A program made the translations under genes and the position numbers. The notes under the pieces were generated by a model. The model did not search any database, was not told where the DNA came from, and saw only the letters and a program-made list of their open reading frames with translations. From positions 56,484,552 to 56,548,551 of the forward strand of contig NC_092240.1 of assembly GCF_036320965.1 (NCBI RefSeq): a stretch of DNA of 64,000 nucleotides, given 5' to 3'. Positions within the stretch are counted from its first letter, which is position 1, and every line of letters starts with the position of its first letter. Shown here one piece after another: positions 1 through 10,545 of the stretch. The DNA comes from Panulirus ornatus. Taxonomy: Eukaryota > Arthropoda > Malacostraca > Decapoda > Palinuridae.

Positions 1-585
1 TGTATCATCGGCAAACAGCAACTGACTCACCTCCCAGGTCCTCTTATCACAACAGACTGCGTATATACTCACCCCTCTCTCCAAAAGTCTTGCATTTACC
101 TCCCTCATCACCCCTATCCATAAACAAATTAAACATACATGTGGACATCACATACCCCTGCCGCAGACTGATATTCACTGGGAACCAATCACTCTCCTCA
201 CTTCCTACTTGTGCACATGCCTTACATTCTTGGTAAAATCTTTTCACTGCTTCTAGCAACTTACCTTACACACCATATAGTCTTAAGACTTTCCACAAGC
301 ATCTCTATCAGCCCTATCATATATCTTCTCCAGGTCCATAAATGCTAAATACATCTATTTTTCTAAGTATTTCTCACATACATTCTTCAAAGCAAACACC
401 TGATCCATGCACCCTCTACCACTCCTGAAACCACACTGCTCTTCCCCAATCTGATGTTCTGTATGTGCTTTCACCCTCTCAATTAATACCCTCCCATATG
501 ATTCCCCAGAAATACTCAACAGACTTGTGCCTCTGTATTTTGCACACTCACCATCCTCTCCTTTGCCTTTGTACAGTGGCACTAT

Positions 586-586
<1 letters not shown>
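1..586 (-). mobile_element. RTE-type LINE, reverse transcriptase palm fragment
   Basis: Minus-strand translation gives the fingers/palm part of a non-LTR reverse transcriptase in three short frames. It includes VPLYKGKGEDGE, YRGTSLLSISG, IGEEQCGFRSGRGCMDQVF and, further on, LRQGYVMSTCMFNLFMD. These segments match the better preserved copies at 5.7-9.4 kb in order and spacing. Frameshifts and stops separate the pieces, so it is a dead copy. It runs off the left edge, where the FADD region would follow, and is cut at its upstream side by a (CA)n tract. Placement in the RTE clade is inferred from the C-terminal region of sister copies. Confidence 0.85.

Positions 587-641
<55 letters not shown>
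587..641. repeat. (CA)n microsatellite
   Basis: About 27 uninterrupted CA dinucleotides directly abut the RTE fragment and replace its upstream continuation. The short frames of poly Cys-Val or Thr-His across it are artefacts. Confidence 0.98.
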
Positions 642-642
<1 letters not shown>

Positions 643-644
<2 letters not shown>

Positions 645-808
645 AGCCTGAGCCAGGTGTCCATTTTGTCAACCAGCCTGCAAGGGTGGATGAACAGCTA
701 GGTTAACTGTGGACCGACTGCTACAACCAGGATTCATATCTATGCATTTGACGCTCTGTAGCATGTGAATGCATCTTGTCAGGAACGTTACCTCTACACA
801 TGGAGGTC
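643..808 (-). mobile_element. tRNA-derived SINE-like repeat, copy 1
   Basis: The reverse complement aligns over about 150 bp with the plus-strand stretch at 20,765-20,935. Shared blocks include GTTCCTGAC, ATTCACA, GAATCCTGGTTGT, CAGTCGGTCCACAGT and AGCTGTTCATCC. In the other copy the block preceding CCTGG resembles a pol III B box, suggesting a tRNA-derived head. This copy is diverged, and no target-site duplication is evident beside the (CA)n tract. Confidence 0.6.
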
Positions 809-1404
809 TATAATTTACAGATGTTTGCACTCGTAATCCAGAGAATTTGCTATAATGGTCTGTCAGATCACACTCATTTATTTGAATGTTACTGATTGAT
901 GTTTTACAACCTACTTTATATATTTGTTATATGGTCCAATTTCTTTGTTTAACCTCTGTCCAAGTAACTTTCCCTGAATCTGGTTTATAGCTTGTCAGTT
1001 CACTCTATGATTACAAGAGTAACTCTGTCTTGAGCACTACTTTTGAAAAGCTGGCCCCATATGGAGTCATAGTTGGGCAAGAGTTAATTTACTGTTTAAG
1101 AATACAGTTTCCTGCTCAGCATATGAAATTATTTTGTATTTCTAGATGACCTTTATATACTTAATATGAATAATGGTGAGGTAAAACAATTGTTTTAATG
1201 TTACATGATATTCATACTATGGTAATTTGGTATGCATCGTGTTTTCGTAAACAAAGTTCAAGCCGGTGTCCGCCTCCCTTCATTTTCTTAAATTTGTTGC
1301 TTGGTTGTAGTAGTGTCTATCCATGGCTTGTATCAGATATTGAAAATTCATTTTGATTGGGTAGAATTATTTTCTCTTCAGGCACATTTAAAGTATCATT
1401 ATCA
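809..1404. other. AT-rich spacer, nothing recognised
   Basis: No open frame of note, tandem repeat or recognisable element was seen on either strand. Confidence 0.6.
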
Positions 1405-1860
1405 ATTCTTCCACACCACTTACCCTCCTCTGTGTTTAGGCCGTGATCGCTCAAAGTCTTTTTCACTTCATCCTTCCCCTTCCAATTTGGTCTCCCACTT
1501 GTCAATGTTCCCTACATCTCTGACACATATATCGTCTTTGTCAATCTTTCCTCACTCATTCTCTCTGTATGTCCAAACCATTTCAACACACCCTCTTATG
1601 CTCTCTCAACCACATTCTTTTTATTTCCACACATCTCCCTTACCCTTTCATTACTTACTTAATCAAACCACCTCACACTACACATTGTCCTCAACCATTT
1701 CACTTCCAACACATCCACCTTCCTCCGTACAACCCCATGCCGTGCAACCATATGATATTGTTGGAACTAATGTTCCTTCAAACGTACCCATTTTTGCTGT
1801 AAGATAACGCTCTCTCCTTCCACACATCCTTTACCGCTCCCAGAACCTTCGCATTAATTG
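1405..1860 (-). mobile_element. RTE-type LINE, C-terminal fragment
   Basis: On the minus strand this follows the order of the C-terminal region of the RTE copies at 5.7 and 7.8 kb: the FEG-V-P-ML segment, the W/F-D segment, NKK-VE, WFGHM-like, SEERLTK, then SGRPNWKGKDEVKK and SDHGLN. Frameshifts interrupt it. Only the C-terminal third is present, consistent with the usual 5' truncation of LINE insertions. Confidence 0.8.
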
Positions 1861-1984
1861 GATGCCCTTGATTAGGGCCTAAACTGCCCGGGCCATCTCA
1901 GCTTAAAAAAAGAAAAAAGTTTTATTATTTTGTGATGCTAGGACACCTTTTTATGGGGCTCTTTCATCTTAGAGGCTGTGCTTC
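1861..1984. other. Short unassigned spacer
   Basis: Contains an A-rich run near 1,904-1,918. No element assigned. Confidence 0.5.
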
Positions 1985-3520
1985 ATGCAGGAGCAGGATA
2001 AAGTGGGCTGCTTTGGGATAAGAAGACTTTTACATCTCTGTAATTACCTATTTCTACAGTAATAGGAGAGATTTCTACACTCATTGGGCCCTGTCTTCTG
2101 AACTTTTTGTGCCATCAAGTAGCCTTTTAAACCTTTGTAAACTGCCAGCATTAATTTTATCATTGGTCAGAATATTCCAGCCATCCACCACCCTAACACA
2201 AAACCTGTACTTCTGAACATCCTTTCTACCTAACACTTTAACCAATTCATTGTTATGTCTTTTGGTTACTCTGATGCTGCATCTCTTGAAGAACTGTTAA
2301 GTGTCAGTATCATACAGCTGATATAGAAATTTGTTTTCAGGACCTTCCCTCTCTCTCTCCCCCCTCCCATATGGTGGACAGCTTTGTAGCTCTCAGTCTC
2401 ACATCTTGGCTCATTTATCTAACTCATGTATCATTTTATTTGTTCCTCTTTAAGTACAGTGGCCAGATTAAAAAGGCATATTCAAGCTTTGGTCTGATGT
2501 ATGTAGTTAATGGTAGTAGTTTATAGGCAGCTAACAACCATGGAGGTATAATACGAGTACTACCTTCCTTAGTATCATGAGGGTTAGTGACTGCAGGTGA
2601 GCCAGCACTTCACTGGTTGTCAAGTTGGACTCATCTGACCCAGGTAACTATCTTTTCTTTCTGCTTCACCAACATGTGGACTACTGGTATTCTACCCACA
2701 GACATGCAATCTCTTCTTGTTATACATAACTCTTGATAACACTGAACTCACACAGCTCATTCCTCATAGCTCTGGATTTTCCTGCAGTAAGCACTATGTG
2801 CTAACTTGCCTTTTGGCAAAATGGTAGGAGCAATAGATAGTAGTAATAAGTAGGAACATTAAGTAGAAGAAGTAGGTCGGAGCATTTGGTAGATGTAGTC
2901 ATTTAGGAACATTGGGTAGGAACCTCTGTAAACACTGCATTAGAGTTGCCCTCTGCCAGTGACCCATTAAGGGTGAAGCGCTAAAGGCTAAGAATCGGCA
3001 CTTGAGTTCTCTAGTTATGGAGACCTGATTGCTAAGGCCACCCCCTTGAGGGAGTTCCGGTTGGAACAGGTGTCAGAGATAAAGATGGATAGATAGACAT
3101 TGAATTTGAGTCTTATATTTGCCAGCAGACAGTTTGCATATTTCACAGGTGTCCTGTTGTGTAGGTCTGGCAGTGAATTAAGCACGATGATGATCCATAG
3201 ATCTCTTTCACATTATATTCCTGTAATGTATTTCATTTGTTAATAATCACACTGAGGCATTCCTTCACTTTTTTCCATCTTCATCACCTTGCACTTCCTT
3301 GGATTGAATTTCATTAATGATTTAACTAACCAATTTCAGAGTTGGTCCAGGTCCCCTTGTAGGCCGATGCAGTCATCATTCTTCCTTATTCCTCACCTGA
3401 CCTTGACATTGTCTCTTCTGTGTGCTGACAGTGGCATAACTTTGTCAAAGATGACTTTTCATTTACTGTTTTACCTCTTGCAGGCAGTCTTCTAACACCT
3501 ACCCACCTACATACCTGTGA
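1985..3520 (-). mobile_element. CR1-like LINE 3' part, interrupted by another repeat
   Basis: Minus-strand reading from 3,420 downwards gives LQGDLDQLWNWLVKS, FNPRKCKVMKM, then RDLW-like and ANCLLANIR. After a break at about 3.1-2.5 kb it resumes with IRPKLEYAFLIWP and ends with GRKDVQKYRFCVRVVDGWN, AGSLQRFKRLLDG. This is the characteristic order of a CR1-group reverse transcriptase C-terminal region (known family pattern). Stops and shifts occur throughout. The break coincides with a repeat that recurs at 33.96-34.47 kb. Confidence 0.75.
2530..3108 (+). mobile_element. Dispersed repeat D nested in the CR1 copy, GATA-rich tail
   Basis: From about 2,618 this matches 33,968-34,465 at high similarity: a CTTTCTGCTTCAC block, CATGTGGACTA, a run of GTAGGTAGGAACATT-like subrepeats, CACCAGTG, GGGTGA, and a GATAGATAGACAT end. 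It separates two parts of one CR1 reading, so it inserted after that CR1 copy. No coding potential is visible; it is probably a SINE or other non-autonomous element. The left boundary is approximate. Confidence 0.65.
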
Positions 3521-3590
3521 TTATCTGAAACAATATTTTGCCATGGTGGCACCGCATTCTCAATGAGTGAGACTATTCTTCTCAACTACC
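3521..3590. other. Unassigned spacer
   Basis: No recognisable feature. Confidence 0.4.
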
Positions 3591-3700
3591 AACTGCATTA
3601 TTCTTTCATGCTATTCACCATTTCCCGCATTAGCGAGGTAGTGTTAAGAACAGAGGACTGGGCTTTTGAGGAATATCCTCATTTAGGACTGATTCATTCA
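3590..3700 (-). mobile_element. Fragment of SINE-like family B
   Basis: Matches the terminal ~100 bp of the family B copies near 9.5, 23.0 and 28.4-29.2 kb: CATTTCCCGCATTAGCGAGG, then GTTAAGAACAGAGGACTGGG and an ATATCCTCA block. The rest of the element is missing. Confidence 0.75.
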
Positions 3701-3769
3701 CATGTCTAGAATTCTTGTAAATGTTTCTCTGGTTCTTCCATGCTTTCTCTTTCTTTCATTCCTGTTCAT
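3701..3769. other. Unassigned spacer
   Basis: Pyrimidine-rich; no element assigned. Confidence 0.4.
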
Positions 3770-4244
3770 TGTTTAGGGCATTAGCTACCTGTGTTAATGC
3801 AAGGAACAGGTAAAGAAATGGCCTTATTCACTCACATCCATTGTCTAGCTGTCATGCGTAATGCATTAAAACCACTTCTCCCTATCCACTACCTGACCCC
3901 TCAGACCTTTCCATGGTTTCCCCCAGCTGCTTTATATGCTCTAGTTCATTTTATTTGCAGCACATCATCCCATGTATACCATATTGTTGTAATTCATTCT
4001 GTCCCATGCATGCTTTTCACCTTCCTGCGTGTTCAAGCACAAAGCAGTCAAATCATGTTTACTACATCCCTCCATTCCCAATTCAGTCTCTTTCTCCCTG
4101 ACCCCTCTGATTCTGACACATAATCCTCTTTGTCAGTCTCTCCAAACCATTTTAGCACTCCCTCTTCAGCTCTCTCAACCATTCTATCATTACCTCACCT
4201 ACCTTTTACCCTGTCATTTCTTTATCAACTGACCCTGCTATCTA
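3770..4244 (-). mobile_element. Diverged RTE-type LINE 3' end
   Basis: Collinear with the 3'-UTR and last coding part of the RTE copies. On the plus strand it shows CTAGCTGTCATG, TTTCCATGGTTT, a GTATACCAT block, the Cys/His-poor C-terminal coding stretch and CTTTGTCAGTCTCTCC. It is more diverged than the 5-9 kb copies, and no frame is maintained. Confidence 0.6.
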
Positions 4245-5225
4245 CCTGTCTATTCATCTATATCTCTGATGCCAGTTCCCCCTGGGAACTCCAATCAAGG
4301 GAGTGGCCACAGCAAAAGTCTCCACTTATCCCTGTCCTTATAAGCCTCCCTTGCATACACCATTCCATGCATTCTTCTACCATTTATCTCCATCTAGTAC
4401 TATTCTACTCGTTATTTTCTCATGTCACAGGTGGTCTTCCTCTCACACCAACCCCTTTAATTGTTCTGGCAAATACTCTCTTAGTAATCTCCCCTTCTTA
4501 CATTCTTTGCACATGCCCAAACCACCTCAAAGTATTGTTTCACCCGCTGTAACACCCCACAATTTATTTCCTTTGCATTCCCTGCATTACCACATTTCTC
4601 ATACACCTTGTCATTTCTTTCTTCATTCCATTTAGTCATACCACATTCTCCTCTTAGATAGCTTATTTCTATAGCATGGATTCATGTGTTGCGCGAGTCA
4701 TTCCATGTTCATGTTTCAGCTGCATAGGTCAGGGATAGGAGGACTATGCTGTCCTTTGATCCCTTCTGCACTTAGTTACATCTCTCCCCTACTTTATTTT
4801 ATATAGGGATCCAATTACTTGTCTACCATGTACTCCTCTCTCCCATATCTCTCTTTTATGTTACTAGACTTGCCCGAGATAGCTCCTAAATACTTGAATT
4901 CCCTCACCTCTTCTGGTCATTCTCCCCCCATATCTGTAGTACAATTTAGTACAAATCTTCTCTCACTCAGTAGAGTTTTGCATAATCAATACTTTCACTC
5001 TGTTTCCTTCAAACACCAGTCTCTTTACTTTTAAGTGCATTTACACGTAATTGCTTATGCTTACATACATCATAAAAGACATATCCTTCTGCAACTCCTC
5101 TTCACTCTTAGCAAACAACACTCTTATCTTCAGCAAAGAGGCTTCTTTACTAGCCACCATACATTACTACCATTCTCCATCTCTGCACTCCCTTTCTCTA
5201 GTTTTATTTTCACCCCTTGTATCAT
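4245..5225 (-). mobile_element. Second RTE-like subfamily, C-terminal part
   Basis: Similar over most of its length to 35,103-36,330. Both begin with TATCTCTGATGCC after an ATCTAT tail, then GGAGTGGCCACAGCAAAAG-type sequence, TCTCCACTTATCCCTGTCCT and, on the minus strand, a GRP-W-like C-terminal coding segment. The region is pyrimidine-rich on the plus strand, and the plus-strand frames of 60-140 residues across it are shadows. It is broken by many stops. Confidence 0.6.
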
Positions 5226-5383
5226 CTGTATATATATATATTTTTTTTTGCTTTGTCGCTGTCTCCCGAGTTAGCCAGGTAGCGCAAGGAAACACACGAA
5301 AGAATGGCCCAACCCACCCACATACACATGTATATACATACACGTCCACACACGCAAATATACATACCTATACATCTCAATGT

Positions 5384-5393
<10 letters not shown>

Positions 5394-5448
<55 letters not shown>
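5394..5448. repeat. (AT)n inside the LINE 3' UTR
   Basis: About 27 AT units, located in a part of the 3' UTR that is TATATGTATGTG-like in other copies. It is therefore an expansion of a resident purine-pyrimidine stretch. Confidence 0.95.
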
Positions 5449-5454
<6 letters not shown>

Positions 5455-5703
5455 GACATATACATATATATACATGTACATAATTCATACTGTCTGCCTT
5501 TATTTATTCCCATCGCCACCTCGCCACACATGGAATAACAACCCCCTCCCCCCTCATGTGTGCGAGGTAGTGCTAGGAAAACACAACAAAGGCCCCATTT
5601 GTTCACACTCAGTCTCTAGCTGTCATGTAATAATGCACCAAAACCATAGCTCCCTTTCCACATCCAGGCCCCACAGAACTTTCCATGGTTTACCCCAGAC
5701 GCT

Positions 5704-7262
5704 TCACATGCCCTGGTTCAATCCATTGACAGCATGTTGAACCCAGTATACCACATCGTTCCATTTTACTCTATTCCTTGCCCGCCTTTCACCCTCCTGC
5801 ATGTTCAGGCCCCGATCACTCAAAATCTTTTTCACTCCAGCTTTCCACCTCCAGTTTGGTCTCCCACTTCTCCTCATTCCCTCCACCTCTGACAAATATA
5901 TCCTCTTGGTCAATCTTTCCTCACTCATTCTCTCCATGTGACCAAACCATTTCAAAACACCCTCTTCTGCTCTCTCAACCACACTCTTTTTATTTCCACA
6001 CATCTCTCTTACCCTTACATTACTTACTCGATCAAACCATCTCACACCACATATTGTCCTCAAACATCTCATTTCCAGCACATCCACCCTCCTGCGCACA
6101 ACTCTATCCATAGCCCATGCCTCGCAACCATACAACATTGTTGGAACCACTATTCCTTCAAACATACCCATTTTTGCTTTCCGAGATAATGTTCTCGACT
6201 TCCACACATTCTTCAAGGCTCCCAGAATTTTCGCCCCCTCCCCCACCCTATGATTCACTTCCGCTTCCATGGTTCCATCCGCTGCCAGATCCACTCAGAG
6301 ATATCTAAAACACTTTACTTTCTCCAGTTTTTCTCCATTCAAACTTACCTCCCAATTGACTTGACCCTCAACCCTACCGTACCTAATAACCTTGCTCTTA
6401 TTCACATTTACTCTTAACTTTCTTCTTTCACACACTTTACCAAACTCAGTCACCAGCTTCTGCAGTTTCTCACATGAATCAGCCACCAGCGCTGTATCAT
6501 CAGCGAACAACAGCTGACTCACTTCCCAAGCTCTCTCATCCACAACAGACTGCATACTTGCCCCTCTTTCCAAAACTCTTGCATTCACCCCCCTAACAAC
6601 GCCATCCATAAAGAAATTAAACAACCATGGAGACATCACACTCCCCTGCCACAAACCTACATTCACTGAGAACCAATCACTTTCCTCTCTTCCTACACGT
6701 ACACATGCCTTACATCCTCGATTAAAACTTTTCACTGCTTCTAACAACTTGCCTACCATGCCATATATTCTTAATACCTTCCACAGAGCATCTCTATCAA
6801 CTCTATGATATGCCTTCTCCAGATCCATAAATGCTACATACAAATCCATTTGCTTTTCTAAGTATTTCTCACATACATTCTTCAAAGCAAACACCTGATC
6901 CACACATCCTCAACCACTTCTCAAACCACACTGCTCTTCCCCAATCTGATGCTCTGTACATGCCTTCACCCTCTCAATCAATACCCTCCCATATAATTTC
7001 CCTGGAATACTCAACAAACTTATACCTCTGTAATTTGAGCACTCACTCTTATTCCCTTTGCCTTTGTACAATGGCACTATGCAAGCATTCCGAAAATCCT
7101 CAGGCACCTCACCATGAATCATACATACATTAAATAACCTTACCAACCAGTCAGCAATACAGTCACCCCTTTTTTAATAAATTCCACTGCAATGCCATCC
7201 AAACCCGCTGCCTTGCTGGCTTTCACCTCCCGCAAAGCTTTTACTACCTCTTCTCTGTTTAC
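5704..7262 (-). pseudogene. RTE reverse transcriptase remnant (copy 1)
   Basis: Coding remnant of the reverse transcriptase within copy 1, about 520 codons in one register with two nonsense changes. The YGR...FADD core and both catalytic Asp of FADD are present. In the family this enzyme performs target-primed reverse transcription of its own RNA. With no endonuclease domain and two stops it cannot make the full protein. One stop is at the FRYL-VDLAADG junction, where intact sister copies read LG; the other replaces an Arg codon in GFRSGRGC. Confidence 0.9.
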
Positions 7263-7265
7263 CAA

Positions 7266-7284
7266 ATCATCATATATATATATA

Positions 7285-7310
<26 letters not shown>
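7266..7310. repeat. (AT)n and (TTA)n tail junction between two LINEs
   Basis: Minus-strand view: copy 2 ends in an (AAT)n then (AT)n tail that runs straight into the truncated 5' end of copy 1. Simple-repeat 3' tails are usual for RTE-clade elements. Confidence 0.9.
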
Positions 7311-7315
<5 letters not shown>

Positions 7316-9353
7316 TTGCTTTGTCGCTGTCTCCCGCGTTTGCGAAGTAGCGCAAGGAAACAGACGAAAGAAATGGCCCAACCCACCCCCATACACAATG
7401 TATATACATACACGTCCACACACACAAATATACATACCTATACATCTCAATGTACACATATATATACACACACAGACACATACATATATACCCATGCACA
7501 CAATTCACACTGTCTGCCTTTATTCATTCCCATCGCCACCTCGCCACACATGGAATACCATCCCCCTCCCCCCTCATGTGTGCGAGGTAGCACTAGGAAA
7601 AGATAACAAAGGCCCCATTCGTTCACACTCAGTCTCTAGCTGTCATGCAATAATGCCCAAAACCACAGCTCCCTTTCCACATCCAGGCCCCACACAACTT
7701 TCCATGGTTTACCCCAGACGCTTCACATGCCCTGATTCAATCCACTGACAGCACGTCAACCCCGGTATACCACATCGATCCAATTCACTCTATTCCTTGC
7801 CCTCCTTTCACCCTCCTGCATGTTCAGGCCCCGATCACACAAAAGCTTTTTCACTCCATCTTTCCACCTCCAATTTGGTCTCCCACTTTTCCTCGTTCCC
7901 TCCACCTCCGACACATATATCCTCTTGGTCAATCTTTCCTCACTCATTCTCTCCATGTGCCCAAACCATTTCAAAACACCCTCTTCTGCTCTCTCAACCA
8001 CGCTCTTTTTATTTCCACACATCTCTCTTACCCTTACATTACTTACTCGATCAAACCACCTCACACCACACATTGTCCTTAAACATCTCATTCCCAGCAC
8101 ATCCACCCTGCTGCGCACAACTCTATCCATAGCCCATGCCTCACAACCATACAACATTGTTGGAACCACTATTCCTTCAAACATACCCATTTTTGCTTTC
8201 CGAGATAATGTTCTCGACTTCCACACATTCTTCAAGGCTCCCAGGATTTTCACCCCCTCCCCCACCCTATGATTCACATCCGCTTCCATGGTTCCATCCG
8301 CTGCCAGATCCACTCCCAGATATCTAAAACACTTTACTTCCTCCAGTTTTTCTCCATTCAAACTTACCTCCCAATTGACTTGACCCACAACCCTACTGTA
8401 CCTAATAACCTTGCTCTTATTCACATTTACTCTTAACTTTCTTCTTTCACACACTTTACCAAACTCAGTCACCAGCTTCTGCAGTTTCTCACATGAATCA
8501 GCCACCAGCGCTGTATCATCAGCGAACAACTGACTCACTTCCTAAGCTCTCTCATCCCCAACAGACTTCATACTTGCCCCTCTTTCCAAAACTCTTGCAT
8601 TCACCTCCCTAACAACGCCATCCATAAAGAAATTAAACAACCATGGAGACATCACACACCCCTGCCGCAAACCTACATTCACTGAGAACCAATCACTTTC
8701 CTCTCATCCTACACGTACACATGCCTTATATCCTCGATAAAAACTTTTCACTGCTTCTAACAACTTGCCTCCCACACCATATATTCTTAATACCTTCCAC
8801 AGAGCATCTCTATCAACTTTATCATATGCCTTCTCCAGATCCATAAATGCTACATACAAATCCATTTGCTTTTCTAAGTATTTCTCACATACATTCTTCA
8901 AAGCAAACACCTGATCCTCACATCCTCTACCACTTCTGAAACCACACTGCTCTTCCCCAATCTGATGCTCTGTACATGCCTTCACCCTCTCAATCAATAC
9001 CCTCCCATATAATTTACCAGGAATACTCAACAAACTTATACCTCTGTAATTTGAGCACTCACTCTTATCCCCTTTGCCTTTGTACAATGGCACTATGCAC
9101 GCATTCCGCCAATCCTCAGGCACCTCACCATGAGTCATACATACATTAAATAACCTTACCAACCAGTCAACAATACAGTCACCCCCTTTTTTAATGAATT
9201 CCACTGCAATACCATCCAAACCTGCTGCCTTGCCGGCTTTCATCTTCTGCAAAGCTTTTACTACCTCTTCTCTGTTTACCAAATCATTTTCCCTAACCCT
9301 CTCACTTTGCACACCACCTCGACCAAAACACCCTATATCTGCCACTCTATCAT

Positions 9354-9355
<2 letters not shown>
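7311..9355 (-). mobile_element. RTE-type LINE copy 2, 5'-truncated, nearly open
   Basis: Same organisation as copy 1. The minus-strand frames 9,435-8,704 and 8,538-7,756 cover VKALQKMKAGKAAGLDG, VPLYKGKGDKSEC, GEEQCGFRSGRGCEDQVF, FMDLEKAYDKVD, then (after a short disrupted stretch at 8,540-8,703) FADD at 8,515-8,526, NKSKVIRYSR, VDLAADGTME, YGCEAWAMDRV, WFGHMERM and SGRPNWRWKDGVKK. One Leu of the SQLLFADD motif is deleted (SQLFADD). The 3' UTR is 7,311-7,755. The element begins in the linker before the reverse transcriptase, so the endonuclease is absent. Confidence 0.92.
7756..9355 (-). pseudogene. RTE reverse transcriptase remnant (copy 2)
   Basis: Coding remnant of copy 2. Two long minus-strand frames together give nearly the full RT, from the pre-RT linker (GRGGVQSERVRENDLVN) to the C-terminal basic end. 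The break at about 8,539-8,703 contains the QGC-MSPWLFN motif region with a stop. It is closer to intact than most copies in this window, so it is probably among the younger insertions. Confidence 0.88.
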
Positions 9356-9397
<42 letters not shown>

Positions 9398-9475
9398 AGA
9401 AAAACAGTATTGAACAAATATATAATATTGAACAAATATTATAGTTCCTCTTGGTAATTACAAAAGCAAACGTAT
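9356..9475. repeat. (AT)n and flanking AT-rich sequence
   Basis: (AT)n at about 9,356-9,394 abuts the truncated 5' end of LINE copy 2. It is followed by a short duplicated ATTGAACAAATAT motif (9,409-9,440). Confidence 0.9.
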
Positions 9476-9477
9476 GT

Positions 9478-9495
9478 GTGCACACACACACACAG
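9478..9495. repeat. Short (CA)n
   Basis: Nine CA units at the edge of the following SINE-like element. Confidence 0.9.
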
Positions 9496-9509
9496 CATGG
9501 TTTTAGGGG

Positions 9510-9586
9510 AAGTAGGTCATGTCCCTGCGTGTCGTAGAAGACGACTAAAAGGGGAGGGAGCGGGTGGCTGGAAATCCTCCCCTCTC

Positions 9587-9626
<40 letters not shown>

Positions 9627-9746
9627 TCCAAAGAAGGAACAGAGAAGGGGGCCAGGTGAGGATATTCCCTCTCAGGCCCAGTCCTCTGTTCTTAACGCTA
9701 CCTCGCTAATGCGGGAAATGGCGAATAGTATGAAAAAAAAAAAAAA
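9510..9746 (+). mobile_element. SINE-like family B, full-length-looking copy
   Basis: Begins with CCCTGCGTGTCGTAGAAG, then GACTAAAAGGGGAGGGAGCG, GGCTGGAAATCCTCCCCTCTC, an internal poly(T) of about 32, CAGAGAAGGGGGCCAGGTGA, CCCAGTCCTCTGTTCTTAAC, then GCTACCTCGCTAATGCGGGA and a poly(A) end. It recurs at 23.0, 28.4, 28.7, 29.0, 56.4 kb and as a fragment at 3.6 kb. It is non-coding. Its last ~45 bases resemble the RTE 3' terminus, suggesting mobilisation by that LINE. No pol III boxes were identified. Confidence 0.8.
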
Positions 9747-9767
9747 AATGTTAGAAAAACATATATA

Positions 9768-10545
9768 TATATGTTAAATAGCCATGGTGACATCACACAG
9801 CCCTGCCTCATACCCACATGTATACCAGAATTTTCACTGAGTTATCCAGCCACTCTTACACATGCAATTGTTACTGTATAGAAGGCTTTCACACCATCCA
9901 ACTGTTGTCTCCCTATCCCATATATCCTCACCACACCCCATGAAGCGATCCACTCAACTCGTGCTCTATTCTGATCTATAAAAGCTGTATACAACTTCGA
10001 TCCACTCAACTCTGTCTTGTGCTTTCTTCTGATCTATAAAAGCTGTATACAACTTCTTACCTTTTGCTCAACAGTTTACACAAAACCTGATCGACACATT
10101 CCCTACCTTTCATAAAACCCCCTTGCTCCTCGCTTATTCTACATTCAGACACTTCCATCATTCTATCAATCAACACTCTTCCACAGACCACAAATTGTGC
10201 TCAGACATTTAATCTCCAACATATTCACCCTCTTCCATGTTTTCTCTTCTGTATGCTATGCCTCGCATCCGTACAACACTCTCAGAACTGCTGTACAGTA
10301 CGTTTAAACATACCCATGTATGCCATTCCAGATAGGAACCTCTCCTTCCACATATTCCTCAATGTTCCCAGAACCTTCATTCCCTCATCCACCCTATGAT
10401 TCTCTTCAGCTTCCATTGTTTTGTTCTCTGCCATGTTCCACTCTTGGCTATCTAAAATGCTTTACTTCCTCCAAACTTACTCCAATCAAACTCACACCCC
10501 AACTAACCTGTTCCATATATGTTTTTCATTACTCCAGGTTGTATG
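9768..10545 (-). mobile_element. RTE-like LINE of the second subfamily, degenerate
   Basis: Minus-strand sense, related to 35.1-36.8 kb: the NSHG-DITQ-like segment after TTAAATAGCCATGGTGACAT, then a CCATATATCCTC block, the ATCAACACTCTT region and the C-terminal part after 10,190. No frame survives. An internal tandem duplication of about 70 bp lies at 9,945-10,060, where CGATCCACTCAACTC and TGATCTATAAAAGCTGTATA occur twice. Confidence 0.55.

Larger units (their letters stand above)
5226..7265 (-). mobile_element. RTE-type LINE copy 1, 5'-truncated, nearly open
   Basis: The best-preserved copy together with its neighbour. From 7,146 down to 5,704 the minus strand reads as one frame apart from two in-frame stops, at about 6,904-6,909 and at 6,295-6,297. 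Order: VPLYKGKG, YRGISLLSIPGK, EHQIGEEQCG, CVDQVFALKN, LYVAFMDLEKAY, SVNVGLWQGSVMSPW, FADD at 6,496-6,507, VNKSKVIRYGR, VDLAADGTMEAEV, VPTMLYGCEAWAMD, MRCLRTICGV, VLKWFGHMERM, SGRPNWRWK and a short basic tail. The WFGH...GRPNWRW ending is typical of RTE-clade LINEs. The 3' UTR (5,226-5,703) carries an (AT)n tract and ends with the shared tail module. The endonuclease domain is missing through 5' truncation. Confidence 0.92.

Noticed and set aside
355..701. Poly Cys-Val and poly Thr-His frames
   Set aside because: Products of the (CA)n tract joined to LINE sequence.
5051..5740. A 229-codon plus frame with a Thr/His/Tyr/Ile-rich middle
   Set aside because: It translates the antisense of an RTE 3' UTR including (AT)n. 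The LINE on the minus strand explains the sequence.
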